Shown: positions 43,519-52,624, counted from the stretch's first letter. The stretch: DNA of 64,000 nucleotides from Cohnella phaseoli (GCF_003386235.1 NZ_QRDZ01000005.1:1-64000); one strand, 5' to 3'. The notes: generated by a model from the letters alone, not told the origin. Translations and numbers: made by a program.

Positions 43519-45081
43519 ATGACAACAGGACAAAGCAGGCTGAACCAGATGATGAGATGGACAGTGGCGGCGTTTATTGCCGTATTGTTCACGCCATGGG
43601 CTGTTCCGCCGGCCGCGGAAGCCGCAATCGCTCCGTTACTGCTCAAATCGCCGCAGGAAATCGAGTTTAACACCTATAACGGCGTGACTCAAATGTATAT
43701 CGCCGATACCGGCAACAACCGGGTTCTTCGTGCGGATCCCGATGGGCTGGTTAACTTGATTATCAATGTCAACAATCCGACGGCCATCGACGTTGACGAG
43801 AATGGTAATATCTATGTTGCCGAATCGGGACCAACGGCTGGGCTTTATGCGTACGACCGGGACGGGGAGACGCTTGAGCTATGGAACACCCAAAACGAAC
43901 GGGTAAATTTTCCGATCAATCTAATGACATTTTTCCAGCCTGTTCCGGAATATCCCGACAATTTGAATATCAAAAGTCTGATCATTTCCCGAGATAACAA
44001 CGATGATAGAAATCGGTTTGCTTATTTTCATTGCGAGGCCTATGTGAAGGAAACGACTTACTTCCCTCCTGCGACTACGTATAAGCTGAAGACGAAAAAG
44101 TGTAAACAGTACTTAAAATTTGGCGGCAGTGGATCTGCCGGTCCTTACCCAACGGGAGAGTTCGGTTTCGCGCGTCATTCTGACGGCAAGGTGTGGGAGT
44201 CGGCGGGGAGTATGGTAAGTCTGGAAGATGTCTTTAACATTAGCACTGGGGATATTACGCAGGCGCCGTACGGAGAAATCGCCGTAGACACGATTGACAA
44301 AATGTTCTACGTAGTCGTGGATAAAACGAAAATCGAGCGTGCTTCTTATGAAGGGGCGTCTTTTACCAATCGTCCGACGCTGCAGCCTTGGGTGAGTCTG
44401 ACGGACAAATACGGAATCAGCGAGCCGCACTCCATCGCCGTCGGCCCGGATCGGGCGTTGTACGTGAGCGATGCGGCGAACGATCGCATTATCGTCGTCG
44501 GTCTGGATGCGGGTGCGACCTTTAACCGCGAGTTAAGCTTGACGCAAGAGATCATCGACGAGAATAACGAACCGCCGCTGACGGGATCGTTCGCCAAGCG
44601 CGTCAAGCAAAATCAGACGTTGACCTTCGCCCGAAATGACTTCCTGAGTCATTATTCCGACCCGGAAGGGGATGCGATGCAAGTGATTCGCATTGCTTCC
44701 CTGCCGTCCCACGGGTCTCTTAAACTTGGCGGTATTCCCGTAACGCAGGGACAAGTCATACAGGAAGGCAATCTGGATGGGCTGACGTACACGCCGCAAT
44801 CGGGCTGGGGAGGAACGGCGACATTCGAGTGGCAGGCGAAGGATGGCAACAGGTATTCCCAAGCAACCGGCAAAGTAGAGATTGCGGTGAGAGTGTTGGG
44901 CGACGCCAACGGGGACGGAGCCGCGACCCCGGCCGATGCGCTGCTGATTACCAAGTATGTGAAGGGTACGATTACGCTGACCGCCGATCAGTTGGAGATG
45001 CTGGATATGAACGGCGACGGCGTAGTAGACGCGGCGGACGCGACCATCATTATGAACATTTATTCGGGCAAGGCCATTTAA
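43519..45081 (+). CDS. secreted NHL-repeat protein with C-terminal dockerin, paralogue 1
   Basis: A 520-residue exported protein. ATG 43519 follows AAGGAGGAG. The signal peptide ends near PPAAEA. Residues about 40-330 contain NHL-type propeller repeats (QMYIADTGNNRVLRADPDG, GNIYVAESGPTAGLYAYD, DRALYVSDAANDRIIVVGLD). A cadherin-like/tandem domain follows at about 350-455 (DFLSHYSDPEGDAMQVIRIA, GLTYTPQSGWGGTATFEW). The last 60 residues are a type I dockerin with two calcium loops, DANGDGAATPAD and DMNGDGVVDAAD. A central variable segment has Cys in YFHCEAY and KKCKQY. It is first of three tandem paralogues upstream of a cohesin/SLH protein that is the probable partner. No enzyme active site is seen. 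Confidence 0.9.
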   Translation: MTTGQSRLNQMMRWTVAAFIAVLFTPWAVPPAAEAAIAPLLLKSPQEIEFNTYNGVTQMYIADTGNNRVLRADPDGLVNLIINVNNPTAIDVDENGNIYVAESGPTAGLYAYDRDGETLELWNTQNERVNFPINLMTFFQPVPEYPDNLNIKSLIISRDNNDDRNRFAYFHCEAYVKETTYFPPATTYKLKTKKCKQYLKFGGSGSAGPYPTGEFGFARHSDGKVWESAGSMVSLEDVFNISTGDITQAPYGEIAVDTIDKMFYVVVDKTKIERASYEGASFTNRPTLQPWVSLTDKYGISEPHSIAVGPDRALYVSDAANDRIIVVGLDAGATFNRELSLTQEIIDENNEPPLTGSFAKRVKQNQTLTFARNDFLSHYSDPEGDAMQVIRIASLPSHGSLKLGGIPVTQGQVIQEGNLDGLTYTPQSGWGGTATFEWQAKDGNRYSQATGKVEIAVRVLGDANGDGAATPADALLITKYVKGTITLTADQLEMLDMNGDGVVDAADATIIMNIYSGKAI

Positions 45082-45096
45082 GAGATTGTTAAGCGC
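45078..45096 (+). promoter_or_regulatory. 11-bp-spaced direct repeat upstream of dockerin gene 2
   Basis: TTAAGAG-ATTG-TTAAGCG overlaps the stop codon of paralogue 1 and lies 59 bp before the next ATG. The following TGTTACACTGTT is also shared with copy 3. Confidence 0.6.
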
Positions 45097-45151
45097 CTCC
45101 TGTTACACTGTTCACGTCCCTATTCAAATTTAAGGAGAGAACAGTTCCCAG

Positions 45152-46711
45152 ATGCCAACAACAGGAACGAGCAAGTTGAAAAAAATGAAGCAATGGACAG
45201 CGGCGTCGCTTATTGCCGCACTGCTCACGGCATGGGCCGTGCCGACCCCGGCGGCGGAGGCCGCGATCGGTCCGCTGCTGCTCAAGTCGCCCCAGGAGAT
45301 CGAGTTTGCTACTTACAACGGCGTCACACAGATGTATATCGCCGACACTGGCAACAACCGGGTTCTTCGCGCCGATCCCGATGGACTGGTTAACTTGATT
45401 ATCGACGTCAACAATCCGACAGCCATCGATATTGACGAGAACGGCTATATTTACGTGGCCGAATCGGGTTCGACAGCCGGACTTTACGCGTTCGACCGCA
45501 ATGGGGAGCCGCTTGAGCTATGGAGCTACAAAAACGAGCGGGTACAATACCCGATCAATCTCATGGAAGCTCCGATTTTCAGGCCTGTGCCAGGGTATCC
45601 CGACAATCTGAATGTTAGAAGTCTGATCGTCACTAGAAGATACAACAATGAAAATAAGTTGTTTGTAACTGCCCATTTCCATTACGAGTCTTATGCGCAA
45701 ACCAACTTTTATCCGCCGATCACTTATGGACTGGTAACTTTCAAGGGCAGCCAGAATTTGGATTTGGCCGGCAGAGGCAGCGGTAGTTCGGGTCAGGGAG
45801 AAATCGGCTTTACACGTCATCCCGACGGCAAGGTGTGGGAGTCTGGAGGATATTTTGTCAGCCTGGAAGACGTCTTTAATATGTCTCCTGTTGATATTAT
45901 GCAGACGTCGTATGGAGAGATCGCCGTCGATACAGTCGATAAAATGTTCTATGTCGTCGTGAACAAAACAAGGATAGAGCGCACTTCCTATAACGGAGCG
46001 TCCTACTATAATCGTCCGACGTTACAGCCCTGGCTAAATCTTACGGACAAATACGCAATCAGCGAGCCGCACTCCATCGCCGTCGGTCCCGACCGGGCGC
46101 TGTATGTAACAGATGCGGCGAAGGATCGCATTATCGTCATCGGTCTGGACGCGGATGCGACCTTTAACCGGGAGTTAAGCTTGACGTATGAGATCAACGA
46201 ACCGCCGCTGGCGGGATCGTTCGTGAAGCGCGGCAAGCAGAATCAGGACATGACCTTCGTCCCTAATGACTTCTTGACCCGTTATTCCGATCCGGAAGGT
46301 CATGCCTTGCAAGCGATTCGTGTTGCTTCCCTGCCGCCACAGGGGACGCTTAAACACGACGGTATTCCTGTAACTCAAGGACAAGTCATTCCTGCTAGCA
46401 GTCTGGGCGGACTGACGTATACTCCGCAAGCGGGTTGGGGAGGCACGACTTTCTTCGAATGGAAGGCGAAGGACAGCGGCGGCTATTCCCAAACGGCTGG
46501 CAAAGTGGAGATTGTCGTGAGAGTAATGGGGGACGCGAATGGGGACGGAGCCGTGACTCCGGCGGACGCGCTGATGATCACCAAGCATGTAAAGGGCACG
46601 ATTACGCTGACCGCCGATCAGCTGGAGATGCTGGATATGAACGGCGACGGCGTAGTAGACGCGGCGGATGCGACCGTCATTATGAACATTTATTCGGGTA
46701 AGGCGGTTTAA
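45152..46711 (+). CDS. secreted NHL-repeat protein with C-terminal dockerin, paralogue 2
   Basis: 519 residues with the same order as its neighbours: signal peptide (SLIAALLTAWAVPTPAAEA), NHL-like repeats, cadherin-like domain (FLTRYSDPEGHALQ) and dockerin (DANGDGAVTPAD, DMNGDGVVDAAD). ATG 45152 follows AAGGAGAG. In the variable central segment the cysteines of paralogues 1 and 3 are replaced (AHFHYESY; no second Cys), so the predicted disulfide is lost here. It is otherwise almost collinear with paralogue 1, and the dockerin DNA is close to identical, pointing to recent tandem duplication or gene conversion at the 3' ends. Confidence 0.9.
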   Translation: MPTTGTSKLKKMKQWTAASLIAALLTAWAVPTPAAEAAIGPLLLKSPQEIEFATYNGVTQMYIADTGNNRVLRADPDGLVNLIIDVNNPTAIDIDENGYIYVAESGSTAGLYAFDRNGEPLELWSYKNERVQYPINLMEAPIFRPVPGYPDNLNVRSLIVTRRYNNENKLFVTAHFHYESYAQTNFYPPITYGLVTFKGSQNLDLAGRGSGSSGQGEIGFTRHPDGKVWESGGYFVSLEDVFNMSPVDIMQTSYGEIAVDTVDKMFYVVVNKTRIERTSYNGASYYNRPTLQPWLNLTDKYAISEPHSIAVGPDRALYVTDAAKDRIIVIGLDADATFNRELSLTYEINEPPLAGSFVKRGKQNQDMTFVPNDFLTRYSDPEGHALQAIRVASLPPQGTLKHDGIPVTQGQVIPASSLGGLTYTPQAGWGGTTFFEWKAKDSGGYSQTAGKVEIVVRVMGDANGDGAVTPADALMITKHVKGTITLTADQLEMLDMNGDGVVDAADATVIMNIYSGKAV

Positions 46712-46731
46712 CGCGCTATCGCTTAGCATTT

Positions 46732-46750
46732 TTAAGAGATTGTTAAGTGC
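46732..46750 (+). promoter_or_regulatory. 11-bp-spaced direct repeat upstream of dockerin gene 3
   Basis: TTAAGAG-ATTG-TTAAGTG, 57 bp before the ATG. It matches copy 1 exactly over these 18 bp. Confidence 0.6.
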
Positions 46751-46803
46751 GTCCTGTTACACTGTTCCCAACCCTATTCAACTCAAGGAGGAAAAGTCCG
46801 CAG

Positions 46804-48360
46804 ATGCCGACAACAGGAAGAAGCAGGCTGAACAAGATGATGCGATGGACAGTGGCGGTGCTAACTGCCGTATTGCTCACGGCATGGGCGGTGCCGCAGC
46901 CGGCGGCGGAAGCCGCAACCGGTCCAATGCGTCTGAAGTCGCCGCAGGAGATAGAGTTTAATACCTATAACGGCGTGACCCAGATGTATATCGCCGACAC
47001 CGGCAATAACCGGGTTCTGCGCGCGAGCGTCGATGGACTCGTTAATCTGATCATTCCCGTTCCTAACCCGACAGCTATCGCCATCGACGAGAAGGGCCAT
47101 CTTTACGTTGCCACATCGGGCAGCTCGGCCGGCTTGTACGCGTTTGACCAGGATGGGAATACGCTTGAACTGAAGGATTATAACAACGCGGCGATACAAT
47201 ATCCGATCAATCTGATGATCTCGCCATTTTTCACACCGTCTGCTGGGGTTCCCGATAATATGAACGTCAAAAGCCTTATTGTTGTACATAGGTTCAACGA
47301 TTTTAGCCATAAAATCCAAACCACGGCCTACTTTCATTGTGAGGCTTATCGGGTGATCGGCTACGATCCCCCGATCTACGGGCAGGGAACCTCCAGCTGC
47401 GGCCTGGATATGAGCTTATCAGGCAGGAGCGGGGGAGGATCGGCAAAGCAAGGAGAGCTGGGATACGCCTACCACAATGACGGCAAGAAGTGGGAGTCCG
47501 GAGGAGACTACATCGACCTCGAAGGTGTCTTTAATATGTTTGCCGCGAATGGGGACAGGTTCGGAGAAATTGCTGTCGATCCGATTGAAAAAATGTTCTA
47601 CGTGGTCGTGAACGAAACAACAATTAATCGAACCTCCTACGTCGGAGTGTCCTACAGTAACCGTCCGACGTTGCAGCCCTGGCTGAATCTTGCGGATAAG
47701 TATGGAATTATCGCTCCGCACTCTATCGCCGTTGGCCCGGACGGAGCGTTGTACGTGACGGACGCGACGAACGACCGCATTATCGTCATCGGCTTGGATG
47801 CGGATGCAACCTTTAACCGGGAACTAAGCTTAACTGGCGAGATCAACGACCCGCCGACGGCAGGATCGTTCACGAAACGCAGCAAACAAAATCAGACAAT
47901 TGCTTTTGACAAAGCGGAATTCTTAAGCCGTTATTCCGATCAGAACAATGATGCGATGCAAGCGATACGCATTGCTTCTCTGCCGTCCCATGGGACGCTT
48001 AGTCTGAACGGTAACCCTGTAACAGAAGGGCAGATAATATCGGAAGGTAATCTGGACGGACTGACGTATACTCCGCAAGCCGGATGGGGAGGAACGACCT
48101 CGTTCGAATGGCTGGCAAAGGATAGCGAGGATTACTCCGAAACGGCTGGTAAAGTGGAGATTATTGTGAGAATCATGGGCGACGCCAATGGGGACGGAGC
48201 TGTAACTCCGGCGGATGCGCTGCTGGTCACCAAGTATGTGAAGGGCACGATTACGCTGACCGCCGATCAGTTGGAGATGCTGGATATGAACGGCGACGGC
48301 GCAGTAGACGCGGCGGATGCGACTATCATTATGAACATTTATTCGGGCAAGGCCATCTAG
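46804..48360 (+). CDS. secreted NHL-repeat protein with C-terminal dockerin, paralogue 3
   Basis: 518 residues: signal peptide (VLLTAWAVPQPAAEAA), NHL repeats (QMYIADTGNNRVLRASVDG, DGALYVTDATNDRIIVIGLD), cadherin-like domain (EFLSRYSDQNNDAMQAIRIA) and a type I dockerin (DANGDGAVTPAD and DMNGDGAVDAAD). ATG 46804 follows AAGGAGGAAA. The central variable segment again has a Cys pair (YFHCEAY, TSSCGLD), as in paralogue 1. The stop lies 19 bp before the cohesin/SLH gene, so scaffold and this ligand are probably co-transcribed. Confidence 0.9.
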   Translation: MPTTGRSRLNKMMRWTVAVLTAVLLTAWAVPQPAAEAATGPMRLKSPQEIEFNTYNGVTQMYIADTGNNRVLRASVDGLVNLIIPVPNPTAIAIDEKGHLYVATSGSSAGLYAFDQDGNTLELKDYNNAAIQYPINLMISPFFTPSAGVPDNMNVKSLIVVHRFNDFSHKIQTTAYFHCEAYRVIGYDPPIYGQGTSSCGLDMSLSGRSGGGSAKQGELGYAYHNDGKKWESGGDYIDLEGVFNMFAANGDRFGEIAVDPIEKMFYVVVNETTINRTSYVGVSYSNRPTLQPWLNLADKYGIIAPHSIAVGPDGALYVTDATNDRIIVIGLDADATFNRELSLTGEINDPPTAGSFTKRSKQNQTIAFDKAEFLSRYSDQNNDAMQAIRIASLPSHGTLSLNGNPVTEGQIISEGNLDGLTYTPQAGWGGTTSFEWLAKDSEDYSETAGKVEIIVRIMGDANGDGAVTPADALLVTKYVKGTITLTADQLEMLDMNGDGAVDAADATIIMNIYSGKAI

Positions 48361-48379
48361 AAACCGAGAGGTGAACGAA

Positions 48380-51300
48380 TTGAACTATACTTACCGCAAT
48401 TCTCATTTAACCGGCATGCGCCGTAAATTCAATGCTGTGCTTGCTTTGCTGCTGATCCTTGTTCTGGTGCTGCCGTCGCTCCCAGGCGCGTCCGCAGCAT
48501 CGGATCCGGCACCGGCTTCCATTCGGATCGGAACGGCAGCGGGCGCGCCTGGCGATTATGTCGACGTACCTATCTTCTTCGATGATAACGGGTCGGGGCT
48601 GTATGTCTATCGCTCCGATATTACCGTGGCCTACGATCCACAGGTATTGGAGCCGGCAACAGGAGATGAGGCTCGCATTAGCGGCTTTGTCACCAATGTC
48701 GATGCGGACGCGGAATTAACTGTAGATGCATCCACGTCAGGCAATCTGAAGTTAGGTCTGCTTTTATCGGACTTTATTGACGAATCCGGCGAACTGATTA
48801 CACTGCGTTTTAAGGTCAAGGATGGAGCAGCGTCAGGAGACTCGATTCTGTCGCTCGTAACTGCGCAACTCTACGAAGATACCGATCCGATCGATGCAGC
48901 TATGGTCAATGGCAAAATCACCGTGGCTGCGGCCGGCCAAGCGGAGATCGAAATCGGCAGCGGCTACGTCAGGGCCGGCGAAGCCGCATCCGTATCGGTG
49001 CCGGTTCGAGCGCTGTCGCTGGATAAGGCAGTCGCTTCTTACGGCATGCGGATCAAGTTCGATCCATCCGTAATGAGCGTAGAAGAAATAATCGGCCAGG
49101 ACACGGTATCGAATTATGACAATACCGACGGATGGCTAATTGTCGCTTGGGTGGATTTGACCGGCGGAGATGCGTCGATTCCGGCCTCGACCGAGGCGCA
49201 AACTTTGTTTACGATCAAGTTTGCAGTTTCGCAGAACGCCGATAGCGGAGAGTATCCGTTGACCGTCGAGCAGCCGAGCGACGTTCGACAACTGACATTC
49301 ACAGATTTGGACGTCGTAGAAATGAACAAAACCATTACGGCTGGCAAGATTGCTATCGTGGTTGCGCCTGAGGCGCCAACCGCGGTTACGGCGAATCCGG
49401 GCGACGGCAAAATACGGCTGGAATGGCCGGCCGTTCCGCTTGCGGAAACCTACAAGGTGTTCCGTTACGAAGGCAGCGCTGCGCCAAGCGATCCGGCCGA
49501 TTGGGTCGAGATCGCCGGCAATGTTGAAACTAACCGCTATACTGCGGAAGGACTTACTAACGGTACCCACTATGTATTCGCCGTCAAAGCAGTCAACCTT
49601 GCCGGCGAATCCGATTTGAGCCCGGCCTCGGAAGCCGTCGCGCCTCAACCGGTTCCGGGTGCTCCAGAGAATTTCAGTGCAACGCCAGGCGACGGGACTG
49701 CGGTTATTTCCTTCGCCAAGCCGACTGGCTCGAACGGCGCGCCCGTTGCGAAGTACCGTGTCGAAGCGGTGCTGAATAACGTTGTCGTCGCATCGAAGGA
49801 AGTACCGACTAATTCAGAGAACGTCTACAGCGCGAGCTTCGATGGTCTGAATAATGGCGAAACGTATACGATTCGAATCTATGCAGTGAGCCTTGTGGGA
49901 GATTCGGAGCCGTTGATCGGCACGGTTCGTCCAGTGGCGAAGCCGCTGGCTCCGACGATTGTGACAGTCGTTCCCGGAAACAAGCAAGTCGAGGTGAAGT
50001 TCAGCGCGCCTGCCAATGCGGCGCAAGCGCCGGTCGCCTCGTATATCGTCACGGCTTCTCCCGGGGAGCAGTCGGTTACTGTAAGCGGGGATCTGCTGTC
50101 GGCAGTTGTTTCTGGGCTAACAAACGGAACGTCTTATACGTTTACGGTAGTTGCTCAGAACGCTGCCGGAACGTCCGATCCGTCAGCGCCTTCGGAAGCG
50201 GCCGTACCAAAGGCTCCATCTACCGGCAGTGGCGGTGGCGGCGGTTCGACACCGCAAGGCGAGAGGATTACACTTGACGTAAATGACGGAAGCGGCAAAG
50301 GCGGCGTAGTGGCCAGCGCGACTATAGAAAGAACGACACGCTCCGACGGCGGCAAGAAGGACGAGGTGACGCTGACGGGGACTCAGGCGGCCCAAGCGGT
50401 TAAACAGCTTAAGGAAGCCGGTTCCTCTGCTGCGAAAATCATTATTCCCGACGCTAAGGACGAAGTGTCCGAGTTGAATGTCAGACTGCCGGTCGATGCA
50501 ACGAAGCCGTTTGCCGAGCAGGGGATCGCGATGCAGATCTGGACCGACAATGCCGGGATGATCATTCCAAGCGGTTCGTTAAAAGATTTGAAGGAGGAAG
50601 TCTACTTCCATATCGTTCCGATCAAGGCAGCGGACGAGCGCAAGCGGGTGGAGCAACGGCTCAAGGGCGAGCCTTTGCTGCTTCAATTGGCGAGCGCGGA
50701 CGGTCTGCAATTGGTTGGCCGGCCGATGACGATCGAGACGAACATGAGCAGCCGCGAGGTTACGCTTGTGCTCCCGGTCAAAGGTGAGCTGTCCCAGGAG
50801 GAGCTTCGCAACCTTAGCGTCTTTATTGAGCATAGCGATGGGACGAAGGAGGTCGTGAAGGGAGAACTTGTCGCTTACAACGGATCGAGTACACAAGGGA
50901 TCCAGTTCACGATCACTAAATTCAGTACTTTCTCTATCGTTAAGGCAAATATTCTTTCCCATACCGCTTATATTGAGGGCTACAGCGACGGAACGTTCCG
51001 TCCGGATCAGCCGGTTCGCCGCGCGGAGATGGCGGCGTTGCTGACCAGAGCGCTGCCGGGCTCTGCGGGGGCATCATCCAATGCAGCGTATATCGACTTG
51101 CCAAACGCCGCATGGGCGAAGCAGGCGATTACTCAAGCGACGGCTCGAGGCTATATGCAAGGGGCGGCTAATGGAAAATTCATGCCGGAGAAGTTCATTA
51201 CCCGCGCGGAGATGGCGGCGATCGTCGATCGACTGCTGAGGAGCGGACAGAAGACGGCCAACCCGAATTCGGCTAAATTCAAGGATGCGACAGGGCATTG

Positions 51301-51568
51301 GGCGAGCGAAGCTATTGACCGAGTCAGCGCCGTTGGCGTCATGACGGGCTCCGGCAACGGGCTCTTCCGCCCGAATGATTCGTTGACTCGCGCCGAAGCA
51401 GTCGTGATTTTGAATCGCGTGCTTGATCGGGGGCCTCTCGCGAATACGGAGGCGAAATGGAAGGACGTGCCTGAGAATCACTGGGCGTTCGGCCACATTC
51501 AAGAAGCATCGTTAGAACATCGTTATACCCGTAGCGCTAATGGCGGAGAGACAGCTATCGGCCAATAG
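48380..51568 (+). CDS. SLH-anchored scaffoldin-like protein with two cohesin-like domains and FN3 repeats
   Basis: A 1062-residue wall-anchored protein. TTG 48380 is preferred because GAGAGGTG lies 6 nt upstream; GTG 48371 overlaps that site. After the signal peptide (about 15-40), two cohesin-like beta-sandwiches follow: about 45-180 (SIRIGTAAGAPGDYVDVPIF, DITVAYDPQVLEP, LITLRFKVKDGA) and about 190-330 (EIGSGYVRAGEAASVSVPV, MRIKFDPSVMSVEEI, LFTIKFAVSQNADSG). Three FN3 domains (about 335-615) and a Gly-rich linker (GSGGGGGS) lead to a ZU5-like segment and three SLH repeats (YSDGTFRPDQPV, ANGKFMPEKFI, GNGLFRPNDSL). The adjacent dockerin proteins are its natural partners. No carbohydrate-binding module or cellulase is present, so this is not a classical cellulosome scaffold. 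Confidence 0.88.
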   Translation: MNYTYRNSHLTGMRRKFNAVLALLLILVLVLPSLPGASAASDPAPASIRIGTAAGAPGDYVDVPIFFDDNGSGLYVYRSDITVAYDPQVLEPATGDEARISGFVTNVDADAELTVDASTSGNLKLGLLLSDFIDESGELITLRFKVKDGAASGDSILSLVTAQLYEDTDPIDAAMVNGKITVAAAGQAEIEIGSGYVRAGEAASVSVPVRALSLDKAVASYGMRIKFDPSVMSVEEIIGQDTVSNYDNTDGWLIVAWVDLTGGDASIPASTEAQTLFTIKFAVSQNADSGEYPLTVEQPSDVRQLTFTDLDVVEMNKTITAGKIAIVVAPEAPTAVTANPGDGKIRLEWPAVPLAETYKVFRYEGSAAPSDPADWVEIAGNVETNRYTAEGLTNGTHYVFAVKAVNLAGESDLSPASEAVAPQPVPGAPENFSATPGDGTAVISFAKPTGSNGAPVAKYRVEAVLNNVVVASKEVPTNSENVYSASFDGLNNGETYTIRIYAVSLVGDSEPLIGTVRPVAKPLAPTIVTVVPGNKQVEVKFSAPANAAQAPVASYIVTASPGEQSVTVSGDLLSAVVSGLTNGTSYTFTVVAQNAAGTSDPSAPSEAAVPKAPSTGSGGGGGSTPQGERITLDVNDGSGKGGVVASATIERTTRSDGGKKDEVTLTGTQAAQAVKQLKEAGSSAAKIIIPDAKDEVSELNVRLPVDATKPFAEQGIAMQIWTDNAGMIIPSGSLKDLKEEVYFHIVPIKAADERKRVEQRLKGEPLLLQLASADGLQLVGRPMTIETNMSSREVTLVLPVKGELSQEELRNLSVFIEHSDGTKEVVKGELVAYNGSSTQGIQFTITKFSTFSIVKANILSHTAYIEGYSDGTFRPDQPVRRAEMAALLTRALPGSAGASSNAAYIDLPNAAWAKQAITQATARGYMQGAANGKFMPEKFITRAEMAAIVDRLLRSGQKTANPNSAKFKDATGHWASEAIDRVSAVGVMTGSGNGLFRPNDSLTRAEAVVILNRVLDRGPLANTEAKWKDVPENHWAFGHIQEASLEHRYTRSANGGETAIGQ

Positions 51569-51591
51569 ACGGTAATACTTGTTAACGCACG

Positions 51592-51718
51592 CCAAGAGGC
51601 TATCCCATAAGCAGAGTCGCCTAAGAGGATCGATAAGCAAAGCAAGAGGGTACATACCCTTGAACCTTTAGTATCGTCCTTGAGAGCAACTTGAGGCGCT
51701 TATGGGACAGCTTCTTGG
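51592..51718. mobile_element. MITE-like 127-bp element with 21-bp terminal inverted repeats
   Basis: CCAAGAGGCTATCCCATAAGC (51592-51612) is inverted at 51698-51718 with two differences. The termini resemble IS ends of the GGCTGTCCCATAA type. Internally AGGATCGATA and TATCGTCCT pair again, so the whole folds into one long hairpin followed by TTTATTTTG. It could be a miniature transposable element or a large terminator for the scaffold gene. It has no coding capacity. No clear target duplication is visible. Confidence 0.55.
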
Positions 51719-51906
51719 TTTATTTTGATAGAGAAACCGGAATTGCGCGGAGGAAGCACTGAATTCGACAAAACCTCTAAATAAAAAAAATGGAACGCTT
51801 ACAGTGGTCGACACCCTCTGCAAGCCTTGTACACTATACTGGGATTAGCTTTGCAAACCGGGATCGAAGAGAGGATTGGGTAGCGGAGATGGAGAAGGAA
51901 TTACCG

Positions 51907-52026
51907 ATGGAACAGAGATCGTGTAAGCAACCATTGGAAGTTGACATCCGCAAGATTCTGGAGCAAATGGGCATACATAAGGAAACGTTGTTGGAACAAT
52001 TCATAAGCTCGAGCCAACGGTCTTGA
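51907..52026 (+). CDS. small hypothetical protein, 39 residues
   Basis: ATG 51907 has AAGGAA 6 nt upstream. The product is charged and helical (LEVDIRKILEQMGIHKETLL at its core). A longer in-frame start at 51790 has no ribosome binding site. It is convergent with the XRE regulator gene and shares its bidirectional terminator. I do not recognise the family. A small partner or antagonist of the neighbouring regulator, by analogy with SinI and SinR, is speculation. Confidence 0.4.
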   Translation: MEQRSCKQPLEVDIRKILEQMGIHKETLLEQFISSSQRS

Positions 52027-52045
52027 GCCGTTTGATCGAATAGGA

Positions 52046-52089
52046 GAATAGAAAAGAGAGCGGCGAAGATGCCGCTCTCTTTTCTATTC
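52046..52089. terminator. strong bidirectional terminator
   Basis: A perfect 19-bp stem (52046-52064 with 52071-52089) surrounds a 6-nt loop, with an A/T-rich base on both sides. It separates the small gene and the XRE gene. Confidence 0.92.
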
Positions 52090-52117
52090 TTTCGGCGCCG
52101 CACGGCGTCCGATATTC

Positions 52118-52489
52118 TCAACTGCTCATATTGCGTTCGGCGCGCACGAATGCGATGAAGCGACGCGCTTCATCGGCGGTCAGCTTGCGTCCGTCGATCG
52201 TTAAGGAGAAATGCTCCAATATCTGCTCGTCCGACAGCTCAAGCTCATCGGCGAATTGACGAATCTCGGGGTCCAGAGTCGTCTGAGGCTGCGACGTCCT
52301 TCCTACCAGATAATCGATGGAAACCTGGAACAGATCCGCGATTTTGCCCAGCGTCTCGGTATCGGGCTCTCTGCGGCTTTTCTCGTAGTGAGACAGCGCC
52401 GCGCGCGAGATGCCCAGGGAAGCAGCAAGTTCTTCTTGAGTTAAGCCGCGTTGGTCTCTTAGAAAGGCGAGACGATTGCCGATATTCAT
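52118..52489 (-). CDS. XRE-family transcriptional regulator, candidate repressor of exopolysaccharide genes
   Basis: A 123-residue DNA-binding protein. Residues about 1-62 are a Cro/CI helix-turn-helix ([27 protein letters not shown], then [15 protein letters not shown]). The C-terminal 55 residues are helical ([31 protein letters not shown]) and may dimerise. ATG 52487-52489 follows GGGAGGG. The gene is divergent from PilZ, and the intergenic region holds two GATACA-TGTATC type palindromes that recur before GH97, cpsD and cpsC. It is the only regulator next to these sites, so it is the best candidate to bind them, playing a role like SinR in Bacillus eps control. That assignment is inference. 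Confidence 0.88.
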   Translation of the reverse strand: MNIGNRLAFLRDQRGLTQEELAASLGISRAALSHYEKSRREPDTETLGKIADLFQVSIDYLVGRTSQPQTTLDPEIRQFADELELSDEQILEHFSLTIDGRKLTADEARRFIAFVRAERNMSS

Positions 52490-52624
52490 CGGATCCCTCC
52501 CAGGGAATTCATTGGTCTGCGTCAAATGCGACAAAATGTCACATCAAGTTGTCTCTATTTTATTATTAATCGAGCAAAATTGCAAATAATTGTAGCATTC
52601 CGGCTTAAAATCGAAAAAATCCCC

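Noticed and set aside
43519..51568. Classical cellulosome gene cluster
   Set aside because: None of the dockerin proteins carries a glycoside hydrolase or carbohydrate-binding module, and the scaffold has no CBM3. GH97 at 56829 has no dockerin.
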